Positions 33,747 through 40,599 of a stretch of 64,000 nucleotides of DNA are shown in pieces. The number at the start of each line of letters is the position of its first letter. Positions within the stretch are counted from its first letter, which is position 1. The position numbers and the translations under genes are program-made. The notes below the pieces were generated by a model. It saw only the letters and a list, made by a program, of their open reading frames with translations. It did no database searches and had not been told where the DNA came from. Location of the stretch: assembly GCA_045577695.1 (NCBI GenBank), contig JAZNIW010000001.1, positions 41,436 through 105,435 on the forward strand, read 5' to 3'. This DNA is from UMGS1279 sp045577695 (lineage in GTDB: Bacteria; Bacillota; Clostridia; Oscillospirales; Acutalibacteraceae).

Positions 33747-34664
33747 ATGACAAAACGAAAATCGGATTTTACCTTACCGTCTTATGACGATATTTTTACC
33801 ACGCAGGAAATGCGGGACGATGCAAAGCTTGAGAAGGTGCAAAACATACCTCTTGCCGAGCTTCATCCGTTCAAAGACCATCCATTCAAAATCTTGAACA
33901 ACGAGGAGATGGAGCGAATGATTGAAAGCATACGCAAAGTGGGTGCAATCACTCCGGCACTTGCCAGACCAATGCCTGACGGCGGCTACGAGCTGATCTC
34001 AGGGCACAGACGACTTGCGGCGTGTCAGGTGTTGGGCTTTGAAACAATGCCCGTGATCGTCCGTGAGATGTCCGACGATGAAGCGGTGATCGCAATGGTG
34101 GATGCCAACCTACAAAGAGAAACGATTTTACCCAGCGAAAAAGCCTTCGCTTACAAGATGAAGCTTGATGCGCTAAATCATCAAGGTATCACTTCTGTCC
34201 AAGTTGGACAGAAGTTGTTATCACGAAGCATTGTAGCAGCAGATGCTAAAACAAGCGAAACACAAATACAGAGATATATCCGCTTGACCTACCTGATTCC
34301 CGAACTGCTCACGATGGTGGACGAAAACAAAATCGCTTTCAGTCCCGCCGTGGAGATCTCCTACTTAGAGCATTCGGAACAGCTTGTGCTGCTTGATGCA
34401 ATGAATCTCAACGACTGCACACCGTCTCACGCACAGAGCATACGGCTCAAAAAATTATCGCAGGAAGGCTTGCTCGACCAAAGTGCAATTTATGAAATTA
34501 TGTCGGAGGAAAAACCAAATCAGCAGGAGCAGATAAAATTAAAGCGTGATGATTTCCGCAACTTCTTTCCGCCGAACTACACGGACGAGCAAATCAAAAA
34601 AGATATTGTCAAAGGTTTGGAACTCTTGAAGCGACAGCGAGACCGAAATCGAGATGCACGCTGA
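33747..34664 (+). CDS. ParB/Noc-family partition protein
   Basis: 305 aa. IPLAELHPFKDHPFKILNNE, then GAITPALARPMPDGGYELIS, GHRRLAACQVLG and DANLQRE are the ParB/Srx fold with its CTP-binding GHRR box; the middle part is the DNA-reading HTH. No ParA lies beside it, as usual for lone ParB copies on integrative elements of Clostridia. Possible roles are stability of the excised form or gene regulation. A SVQVGQKLL direct-repeat-like insertion sits near residue 150. Confidence 0.88.
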   Translation: MTKRKSDFTLPSYDDIFTTQEMRDDAKLEKVQNIPLAELHPFKDHPFKILNNEEMERMIESIRKVGAITPALARPMPDGGYELISGHRRLAACQVLGFETMPVIVREMSDDEAVIAMVDANLQRETILPSEKAFAYKMKLDALNHQGITSVQVGQKLLSRSIVAADAKTSETQIQRYIRLTYLIPELLTMVDENKIAFSPAVEISYLEHSEQLVLLDAMNLNDCTPSHAQSIRLKKLSQEGLLDQSAIYEIMSEEKPNQQEQIKLKRDDFRNFFPPNYTDEQIKKDIVKGLELLKRQRDRNRDAR

Positions 34665-34703
34665 TTCGAACCAAAGTGTTTGCGGCGTAACAATTCGCAC
34701 AAT

Positions 34704-34731
34704 GGAGAGAACTCCGAACCTGCGGTATAAT
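34704..34731 (+). promoter_or_regulatory. Integrase promoter overlapping an arm-type repeat
   Basis: TATAAT at 34726-34731 and, 17 bases upstream, a poor -35 (TGGAGA at 34703-34708) that lies within a GGAGAGAACT repeat (34704-34713). Integrase binding here would cover the promoter. Confidence 0.55.
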
Positions 34732-34791
34732 AGTGCCGTCGGTTTGGAGTTCGTTCTGCGTGCTAATCTAAATTTTAGGAGGAAAATAAAA

Positions 34792-35991
34792 ATGGTAGCA
34801 GGACATCTGCAAATTAAAAAAGGTTATTATTACGCCGTACTCAGTTGGAATAGCGGCGAAAAAAGAAAAACAAAATGGGTTCCCCTCGGACTACCCGAAA
34901 AGGGAAACAAGCGCAAAGCTCAGGTGGAACTTTCAAAAATCCGAAGCGAGTTTATTGTTCCCGTCGAAGAAGATGATCTAAGTGCCGATATGCTGTTCGC
35001 TGATTATTTGCTCGAATGGCTTGAGATTGCAAAGGGACGTTTGGCAATCGCTACTTACAGTTCCTATATGGGACTGATCAAAAGTGCCATTGAACCGTAC
35101 TTCCGCCAAAAGAAGCTGACTCTTCGGGAACTGGAAGCAAGGCATATTCAAAGCTTCTATTCCGAAAAGCTTAAGGTTGTGAAACCTAACACCGTCATTC
35201 ATTATCACGCTATCATTCACTCTGCTCTTAAATATGCCGTAAAAACCGATATGGTCATTCAAAACGTGGCATCCAAAGTGGACCGCCCCAAGAAGAACGA
35301 TTTTCAGCCGGTGTTTTTATCGGCAGAGGAAACGCAGAAAATGTTTGAAGCACTCAAGGGAACAAAGTTGGAGCTTCCCGTTTTGGTAGCGGCATTCTAT
35401 GGACTTCGCCGTGGTGAGGTGTTGGGACTGAAATGGGATGCCATTGATTTTGAACGAGGAACGATTTCCGTTAAGCGAACCGTAACCACCATCAATTTGG
35501 ACGGTAAGTGTCAGGAAATTGAAAAGGAATCCGCAAAGACAAAGTCAAGTTTAAGAACACTTCCGTTGATCGGCAGTTTCAAAGAATATTTTATGCAAGT
35601 CAAGGAAGCGCAGGAGTTGAACAAAAGGGTCTGCGGTAATTGCTACAACTATCAATACGACGGCTACGTGTTCGTGGATGAAATGGGAGAAAGAATGAAG
35701 GCTAACTATCTGACCACACGTTTTCCTGAAATCCTCGAAAAGAAAGGACTACGCCGTATGCGATTCCACGATCTTCGTCATAGCTGTGCATCATTACTGC
35801 TTGCAAACGGTGTACCTCTCAAGCATATTCAGGAATGGCTGGGTCACTCGGATTTTTCTACAACGGCAAATATTTATGCTCATCTTGATTATAGTGCAAA
35901 GATCACTTCGGCTCAGGCAATGGAAAGCGGATTGCAATTGCCCGAAGCAGGCGGTTTCACGAGTAGATGGAGCAACGGTACCTCAAATTAG
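34792..35991 (+). CDS. int: Tyrosine recombinase/integrase of element 2
   Basis: 399 aa from the ATG at 34792 (AGGAGGAAAATAAAA); the upstream frame from 34654 crosses the promoter and is not translated. It has an N-terminal arm-binding domain (GHLQIKKGYYYAVLSWNSGE), core-binding domain and catalytic residues in FYGLRRGEVLGL, HDLRHSCASLLLANGVPLKH and TTANIYAHLD. Its catalytic half is very close to that of integrase 1. It stops 94 bp from the element-borne tRNA-Ser(CGA) and about 330 bp from the right attachment core. Confidence 0.93.
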   Translation: MVAGHLQIKKGYYYAVLSWNSGEKRKTKWVPLGLPEKGNKRKAQVELSKIRSEFIVPVEEDDLSADMLFADYLLEWLEIAKGRLAIATYSSYMGLIKSAIEPYFRQKKLTLRELEARHIQSFYSEKLKVVKPNTVIHYHAIIHSALKYAVKTDMVIQNVASKVDRPKKNDFQPVFLSAEETQKMFEALKGTKLELPVLVAAFYGLRRGEVLGLKWDAIDFERGTISVKRTVTTINLDGKCQEIEKESAKTKSSLRTLPLIGSFKEYFMQVKEAQELNKRVCGNCYNYQYDGYVFVDEMGERMKANYLTTRFPEILEKKGLRRMRFHDLRHSCASLLLANGVPLKHIQEWLGHSDFSTTANIYAHLDYSAKITSAQAMESGLQLPEAGGFTSRWSNGTSN

Positions 35992-36046
35992 GGTGAGCAA
36001 AAAATGTTGTAGGCTCTGACCACTTGCTCTTAAAAAAGCAAAAAGA

Positions 36047-36081
36047 AAAAAGCCTGAAATCGGCTTGATTACAGGCTTTTT
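36047..36081 (+). terminator. Terminator after integrase 2
   Basis: AAAAGCCTG / CAGGCTTTT flank a 16-base loop, followed by T; it also separates the tRNA gene on the other strand. Confidence 0.7.
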
Positions 36082-36084
36082 CGA

Positions 36085-36172
36085 TGGCGGAGAGTTAGGG
36101 ATTCGAACCCTAGGTACATTTCTGTACACGACATTTCGAGTGTCGCACCTTCGACCTCTCGGACAACTCTCC
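36085..36172 (-). tRNA. Complete tRNA-Ser(CGA), carried by element 2
   Basis: 88 nt on the minus strand with CCA encoded. Acceptor GGAGAGT/ACTCTCC, anticodon arm CGACA-CTCGAAA-TGTCG, long variable arm GTAC/GTAC and T-arm TAGGG-TTCGAAT-CCCTA all pair. It differs in every stem from the split tRNA-Ser(CGA), so it is not a duplicate of it. It lies inside the element, between the integrase and the right arm repeats. Confidence 0.93.
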
Positions 36173-36214
36173 GTGTATTTTCTGAACTGTAGTTTTCTCA
36201 TTCGAAAACGATTT

Positions 36215-36236
36215 GGAGAGAACTACAGGAGAGAAC
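36215..36236 (+). repeat. Right-end arm-type repeats (2 x GGAGAGAAC)
   Basis: Copies at 36215-36224 and 36228-36236, 13 bp apart, about 85 bp inside the right core site; same motif and spacing as at the left end. Confidence 0.65.
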
Positions 36237-36319
36237 AGGAAAAAATATTCGATTTTAATGTTTTGAAACCCCGATAAATCAAGGGTTTTGTGCGGACGAA
36301 ACCGCCTAAGCTACGGAGA

Positions 36320-36360
36320 ATTTCGAGTCAGCCCCGTTATGACCACTTCGATACGTCTCC
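36320..36360 (-). pseudogene. 5' half of the split tRNA-Ser(CGA), attachment site R
   Basis: The minus strand reads GGAGACG, TA, a D-arm with AAGTGGTCATAA in its loop, then GGCTGACTCGAAAT. The acceptor strand pairs with CGTCTCC of the 3' half at 17834. The 10-bp core ATTTCGAGTC (plus strand) is shared with the left site. Confidence 0.9.
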
Positions 36361-36924
36361 GTATATGTTAAACTCCCGAAGGAGTGTTAACGCAAATATT
36401 CAGTTGTATTAGAATTCTCGTTAGAACTCTGTGTGATGCGGTGATAGGCAGATGCCCGAAAACCGCACGGTTGAAGGCTTTTGGGAAGATTGACTTCCGT
36501 TTGGCGAAGAAGATTTCGAGTCAGCCCCGTTATGTCCTGTTGCGGTGCCCGAAAAAATCATCGCATCCGTTGGTGCTCGATTTTATTCGACCGCGGCCAC
36601 TCCTTATTGCTCGCTTCTTCTGCCACCGGCAGCGCTCGCAAACGTCCCCGCTTCGATACGTCTCCATATATGTTAAACTCATTTCAGAGTATAACGCACT
36701 ATTCCATTTTCTACCGAACGGGGCGCTCCGTTATGCCTTGCCCGTCTACCCGAAAAGTTTTAACACTACTGTGTAAAAATTTCAATCGCGGCCAATCCGC
36801 ATGCCTCGCTACGATACATTGCTGCATTTTCTTTTTGTCTAAAATCTGCACTATGCAATTATATTCGTTTTTAGGCAGTTTGTCAAGGGTAAACTGCCTA
36901 AAATTTCTTTCATCTTTTAAAATT
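36361..36924. other. Gene-free region with a second broken tRNA-Ser 5' half
   Basis: No supportable gene. Bases 36511-36534 repeat the core end of the tRNA 5' half, and 36651-36680 repeat its acceptor end plus the 14-15 flanking bases (TATATGTTAAACTC). The two pieces are separated by 116 bp of unrelated GC-rich sequence placed in the D-loop. A hairpin TTTTAGGCAGTTT / AAACTGCCTAAAA at about 36870-36903 ends the region and may terminate the next gene. Confidence 0.7.
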
Positions 36925-38247
36925 TCATTTTTCGTGTTGCAAAATCGATTTTATCTTCTTTTGCAGAGAAACAGCGGCGTTCTTATGGTCTGTTTCGGTG
37001 GGATAGTCCGGTCGCGTCGCTGTTGGTAAGGCTAAGGTGTAAATACCATTTTCTTCTCCACCCGCTCGCAAAACTGAAGTTTTTACAAAGCGATTCAGCC
37101 GCTCGGATGTGGTGGTAAACCCATAACACCAAAGAATTTTAACATTGGGATAACGCGCTTTTTTCTCGTTCAAAAAAGCGGCGGCACGGTTGACCGCTTC
37201 GGCCGAAGAAATTCCATTGGGTGCCACCATTTGCAGACAAGCCGGTTGCGCATCAGCCGCACCCGCATCCAATACAATTACATCAGGGGCCCGTGTGGCC
37301 TTATATTCACTTTGGGAATGAAGATTTTGATAGGCATAAATGTGAGAAAGGATCCCCATTGGGTCGCAGAAGGTTTTCGTAATTCCTTGTTCGGTTTGTA
37401 GAGTTGTTAGAAAACAAGCCGAAACGCCGGCACCGTAACGGGCTAACACATAGCAATCGGCCTGCAATGCTACGGCTGCTTGGTATGGGTAGGTTTTGGT
37501 AGCATCTTGATATCGTTCGGACCGGCCATCCGCTTTGGAAATCGTACTGCCCGCAAGCAAAACGCCGCCGCCGATTAAAGAGGCGTCCCCAATGGCCTCA
37601 ATATAAAGGGAATGAGAGGGCGGTTTGGTTTTTACCAATTCGCCAAACGTGGTAGCCGAGGTAAGTATTAGAGGGGCTGATTCTCCATCGGTCAGGCGCA
37701 CGATGCGAATGCGATGGGTGCCGTAAGATAAATTTTTCGCAATCGAAAGATCGGTATTGCGGTCTACCTTAGTACGCCCGCCATCCAGCGCCTTGCCATC
37801 CACGGTGATGCATAAAAACACCGCACGAAGCGGGGCCATTTCGTCGCCACCGATTTCAAATTGCAAACGGATTTCACCCTTGCAAATAAGGTCAAAACAA
37901 ATCGAAGCACCGCCCCAAGCCAGTGAAAGACCAGATTTTCCTTTTTGATAAACCCGTCCAACCGTTTCTACATAAGCAGCATTGGTGGCTGAAAAAGTCA
38001 CCCTTTTTTCCTTGGGCAATTTGGTCGAAGAGGATTTTCCCGTAGAACGTGCCGACGAACTTTTCTTTTTTTCTGAACCAACAGCCTTGCGGGAAGAACT
38101 TTCAACTGTAGATAGCGAAAAAGAAGCATTGTCGGGTGAAAGGTCGGTGTAAATATCACCCGAGGAGGACCCTTGCGGTGTGGTGGTACAACCGGCGCAG
38201 GGAAAAAGTAAAAAAGCGGCAAGAAGTAAACAGAGATATCGACGCAA
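36925..38247 (-). CDS. Lipoprotein with CE2/SGNH-like fold, catalytic residues degenerate
   Basis: 440 aa starting at a TTG (38247) behind GGGGAGGAAGC. Signal MRRYLCLLLAAFLLFPCAGC puts the lipid on Cys20. A Ser-rich linker is followed by a beta-rich domain (~85-190) and an SGNH-type domain, the layout of CE2 esterases. The first block reads IEAIGDASLIGGG where GDS would be expected, the Asn/Asp block is VIVLDAGAADA, and only the C-terminal TDHKNAA His remains. It may bind rather than cleave esters of polysaccharides. Surface location is inferred from the signal. Confidence 0.65.
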   Translation of the reverse strand: MRRYLCLLLAAFLLFPCAGCTTTPQGSSSGDIYTDLSPDNASFSLSTVESSSRKAVGSEKKKSSSARSTGKSSSTKLPKEKRVTFSATNAAYVETVGRVYQKGKSGLSLAWGGASICFDLICKGEIRLQFEIGGDEMAPLRAVFLCITVDGKALDGGRTKVDRNTDLSIAKNLSYGTHRIRIVRLTDGESAPLILTSATTFGELVKTKPPSHSLYIEAIGDASLIGGGVLLAGSTISKADGRSERYQDATKTYPYQAAVALQADCYVLARYGAGVSACFLTTLQTEQGITKTFCDPMGILSHIYAYQNLHSQSEYKATRAPDVIVLDAGAADAQPACLQMVAPNGISSAEAVNRAAAFLNEKKARYPNVKILWCYGFTTTSERLNRFVKTSVLRAGGEENGIYTLALPTATRPDYPTETDHKNAAVSLQKKIKSILQHEK

Positions 38248-38361
38248 TGAAGCTTCCTCCCCTTTGTCACATTTGGTCGAATATTATTATACCACAAAAG
38301 GAAGGAAAAGACAATCATCCAAAAAAGGCGCAAAAAAGGTTTTTAAAAAAGAAAAAAATGA

Positions 38362-38390
38362 TTGACTTTTGAGGTAAGTTTCTATATAAT
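38362..38390 (+). promoter_or_regulatory. Promoter of tRNA-Pro
   Basis: TTGACT (38362-38367), 17 bases, TATAAT (38385-38390), 54 bases before the tRNA. Confidence 0.8.
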
Positions 38391-38443
38391 AAGTTAGTCG
38401 AGGAGATTTTTTCTTGATTTTTACAACATATCATAAATAGTAT

Positions 38444-38520
38444 CGAGGCGTGGCTCAGTTTGGTAGAGCGCTGCGTTCGGGACGCAGAGGCCGCAGGTTC
38501 GAATCCTGTCGCCTCGACCA
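38444..38520 (+). tRNA. tRNA-Pro(CGG)
   Basis: 77 nt with CCA encoded. Acceptor CGAGGCG/CGCCTCG, anticodon arm CTGCG-TTCGGGA-CGCAG, and T-arm CAGG-TTCGAAT-CCTG all pair. It is followed directly by a terminator. Confidence 0.95.
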
Positions 38521-38522
38521 CG

Positions 38523-38562
38523 AAAAAAGTCACTTTTGTCTACTGACAAAGGTGACTTTTTT
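38523..38562 (+). terminator. Terminator of tRNA-Pro
   Basis: AAAAAAGTCACTTTTGTC / GACAAAGGTGACTTTTTT around TACT. Confidence 0.9.
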
Positions 38563-38566
38563 CAAT

Positions 38567-38805
38567 GATATCCGTTCCTTGCGGAACGGGTGATATAGCT
38601 GACGCTATGATATCTGCTTCGCAGATGATATACGCTTCGCGTATGAAGGAACGGATATTATTATGAGCGAAGCGAATAACAAGGTTCCGGGGCACCCGCT
38701 CAAAATCTTTGATTTTGTCAGCGGGTCGGGTTCTTATATCATGCTTGCGAAGCAAGTATATCATACGGCTTGCCGTATATCATATCGCGTTAGCGATATA
38801 TCATT
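38567..38805. repeat. Array of short palindromes with GATAT/ATATC linkers
   Basis: Successive small hairpins: CCGTTCC-TTGC-GGAACGG, ATAGC-TGAC-GCTAT, ATCTGC-TTC-GCAGAT, ATACGC-TTC-GCGTAT, a long CCCGCT...CAAAATC/GATTTTG...AGCGGG hairpin, CTTGC-GAA-GCAAG, ATACGGC-TT-GCCGTAT and ATATCGC-GTTA-GCGATAT. They are joined by GATAT or ATATCAT. An outer pair (GATATCCGTTCCTT / AAGGAACGGATAT) encloses the first group. Confidence 0.8.
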
Positions 38806-38832
38806 GAAAAACGCAATATTTTATAGTATAAT
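38804..38832 (+). promoter_or_regulatory. Promoter of the four-helix-bundle gene
   Basis: TTGAAA (38804-38809), 17 bases, TATAAT (38827-38832), right after the last palindrome. Confidence 0.8.
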
Positions 38833-38854
38833 GGCATTGAAAGAAGGGACTTTT

Positions 38855-39208
38855 ATGTCCGAAAACAACTTGCTTGACTTGTCTTTTGAATTTGCGGTTG
38901 CAATCGTTAATCTTGTTGACGGTGTAACTACGCCAAAAAGTTCCTATATGGCCGATCAGCTCGCAAGAGCAGGCACATCGGTTGGTGCTAATATCCACGA
39001 AGCACAGTACGCACAGAGTAAGAGAGATTTTGTTGCAAAGTTGGAAATTGCTTTGAAAGAATCCAACGAAACGAGTTATTGGTTGAAGTTGATGTATGCA
39101 ACCAAAAGAATAGACATTGAGACTTATCAATACGCAGAAAAACTGAGTGGTAACATTCGCAGATTATTGATTGCCTCCTGCAGAACCGCAAAGGAGAACG
39201 GCAAATGA
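38855..39208 (+). CDS. Four-helix-bundle protein (23S rRNA intervening-sequence type)
   Basis: 117 aa from MSENNLLDLS (38855; AAGAAGGG ribosome site and a promoter just upstream exclude the longer frame from 38663). FEFAVAIVNLVDGVTTPKSS, then GTSVGANIHEAQYAQSKRDF and KLEIALKESNETSYWLKLMY are the standard blocks of the S23/IVP four-helix-bundle family. Molecular role is unknown; the fold binds nucleic acid or partner proteins in related systems. It is flanked by palindrome arrays on both sides and overlaps the next gene by 4 bases. Confidence 0.9.
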   Translation: MSENNLLDLSFEFAVAIVNLVDGVTTPKSSYMADQLARAGTSVGANIHEAQYAQSKRDFVAKLEIALKESNETSYWLKLMYATKRIDIETYQYAEKLSGNIRRLLIASCRTAKENGK

Positions 39209-39534
39209 ACAAATGGGTTGTTGAAGATTGGGCTTTTGTTGTAGAAGTAATTGACGGAGACGCAAAGAATTGCAGACTTGGATTAGAAAAGGGAGATGTT
39301 TTTCATTTTGAATACGAAACACCTCAAAACTTCTGCCCTCGAGCTATGGCGGAAATTTATACTTGGTGTGAAGTAGTTAGATGTGGCGGTGACTTTACAT
39401 ACAGAGGTGCAAAAGATAAATATAAAATAGAAATTCCTTGTCCGTGCCATTGTTTGCAATTTTTCCTTACTGCCGTTCCTATAAATAGGGATCAAAATGG
39501 AAACCATATTAACAATGGCAAAAATGCTAACTAA
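39205..39534 (+). CDS. TIGR04076-family protein
   Basis: 109 aa, coupled by an ATGA overlap to the four-helix-bundle gene. VVEVIDGDAKNCRLGLEKGD, then CPRAMAEIYTWCEVVRCGGD and EIPCPCHCLQFFL match the Cys-containing TIGR04076 family of unknown function; the cysteine positions suggest metal binding. It ends in an Asn-rich tail (NGNHINNGKNAN). Confidence 0.75.
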   Translation: MNKWVVEDWAFVVEVIDGDAKNCRLGLEKGDVFHFEYETPQNFCPRAMAEIYTWCEVVRCGGDFTYRGAKDKYKIEIPCPCHCLQFFLTAVPINRDQNGNHINNGKNAN

Positions 39535-39598
39535 TGAACTGTAAGAGTTCGAAGTCATACGCAAAACTGCCGAAAACATCTTTTTTGTAGCCCATAGA

Positions 39599-39634
39599 CC
39601 AAAAATCGACAGGTTTTCCCCTGTCGATTTTTTA
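39599..39634 (+). terminator. Intrinsic terminator
   Basis: AAAATCGACAGG / CCTGTCGATTTT followed by TTT. Confidence 0.85.
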
Positions 39635-39636
39635 TT

Positions 39637-39760
39637 CATTGCGAAAGCAATGGTATATCATCACGCGTTAGCGTGTATATCATCAAAGGCGGCACGCCGC
39701 CTTTGTATCTCATCACACCTTTAGGTATGTATTAAACATTCTTTCGCAATGATGGTATAC
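39637..39760. repeat. Second palindrome array
   Basis: CATTGC-GAAA-GCAATG (39637-39652), ACGCG-TTAG-CGTGT, CAAAGGCGGC-AC-GCCGCCTTTG (39684-39705) and ACACCT-TT-AGGTAT, joined by ATATCATC-type linkers like the array at 38567. Bases 39760-39900 hold only degenerate continuation. Confidence 0.75.
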
Positions 39761-39902
39761 AAAACTTCGTTTTAATGATATGCAAGACTTCGTCTTGGTT
39801 TCAAAATCAAAATGCCGAGTTCGGAATAAACTTATGGAATTTATATTTTAATGCCGAAATCGGCATTTTCTTTTTAACAACAATGTTTCATACATTCATA
39901 GG

Positions 39903-40595
39903 TTAGAAGAAAAGCTTCCTTTCTAACATTTTGCGGGCTGAATTGTTTATGGCAAGGTAGATGAGCAATCCGCCAAACAAAAACAGAACAACCAACGGAT
40001 AAATCGACCAGCCGATGAAGTAGAGGTTGAATGTTATTTTCATCAAAAACTCTATCAGCAGCATAAATGCACCCAAAGCCATAAACGCCCCGCCGAGAAT
40101 ATATAATTTGCCTCTGCGCAGATAATACATCAGCGTTACAACGGTGCAAGTAATAAGGCATATCCCACCAACTACAGGCAAGGCAAAATAAATAAACCAA
40201 TTACCGTTTGTAGCAGCATTGATATACAGCAGATAGAGTGCGGTCGTTACGAAATTGCACGGAACAAATATTACAGGATTGGGCTTTTTAAACCACCCAG
40301 GCAAAGCAAAAGCGACATAAGAGACAATCAAAGCACCTGCGACATAGCCAAACCACTCCATTTTTCCATCGAGCGACCAATCGGCAAAGAAGCAGACAAG
40401 CAACGGAATAAAAAATAAAATAATCACCGCTCCGTTTAATGCTTTGGAGCCGGAGCTGCTTTTGGGCATTTTATTGTCGGGATATAGCGGTTGTTTTGCT
40501 TTTTGGATAAAATCGGGATGGCAAACCGCAGTATCACAAAGAGGGCATTTTTTCTCCGTTTCCACTAATTTCACACCGCATTTTATACAATACAT
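39903..40595 (-). CDS. DUF6320-like membrane protein with zinc ribbon
   Basis: 230 aa from MYCIKCGVKL (40595, GAGAGGTAAGCG). An N-terminal zinc ribbon (CIKC, CPLC) is followed by six to seven membrane helices. This matches DUF6320, which I recall next to condensation-type acyltransferases, as here. It is the last gene of the MarR-controlled operon; it is likely an integral membrane partner of the acyltransferase. Confidence 0.75.
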   Translation of the reverse strand: MYCIKCGVKLVETEKKCPLCDTAVCHPDFIQKAKQPLYPDNKMPKSSSGSKALNGAVIILFFIPLLVCFFADWSLDGKMEWFGYVAGALIVSYVAFALPGWFKKPNPVIFVPCNFVTTALYLLYINAATNGNWFIYFALPVVGGICLITCTVVTLMYYLRRGKLYILGGAFMALGAFMLLIEFLMKITFNLYFIGWSIYPLVVLFLFGGLLIYLAINNSARKMLERKLFF

Positions 40596-40599
40596 ACGC

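Larger units (their letters stand above)
17882..36329. mobile_element. Integrative element 2, inserted inside tRNA-Ser(CGA)
   Basis: The element is bounded by direct repeats ATTTCGAGTC at 17882-17891 and 36320-36329, each attached to one half of the same tRNA-Ser gene. It carries an integrase, GGAGAGAAC repeats near both ends, a complete foreign tRNA-Ser(CGA), replication/mobilisation/partition-type genes and a large defence cargo. No relaxase or conjugation genes are present, so it looks mobilisable rather than self-transmissible. Confidence 0.85.

Noticed and set aside
36384..37029. Plus-strand frames over the tRNA scar region
   Set aside because: They cross tRNA fragments and run into an opposite-strand gene; no ribosome site or domain.
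38567..38805. CRISPR array
   Set aside because: The repeated part is only a 5-8-base linker and the intervening units are themselves palindromes; there are no constant repeats, unique spacers of fixed length, or cas genes.
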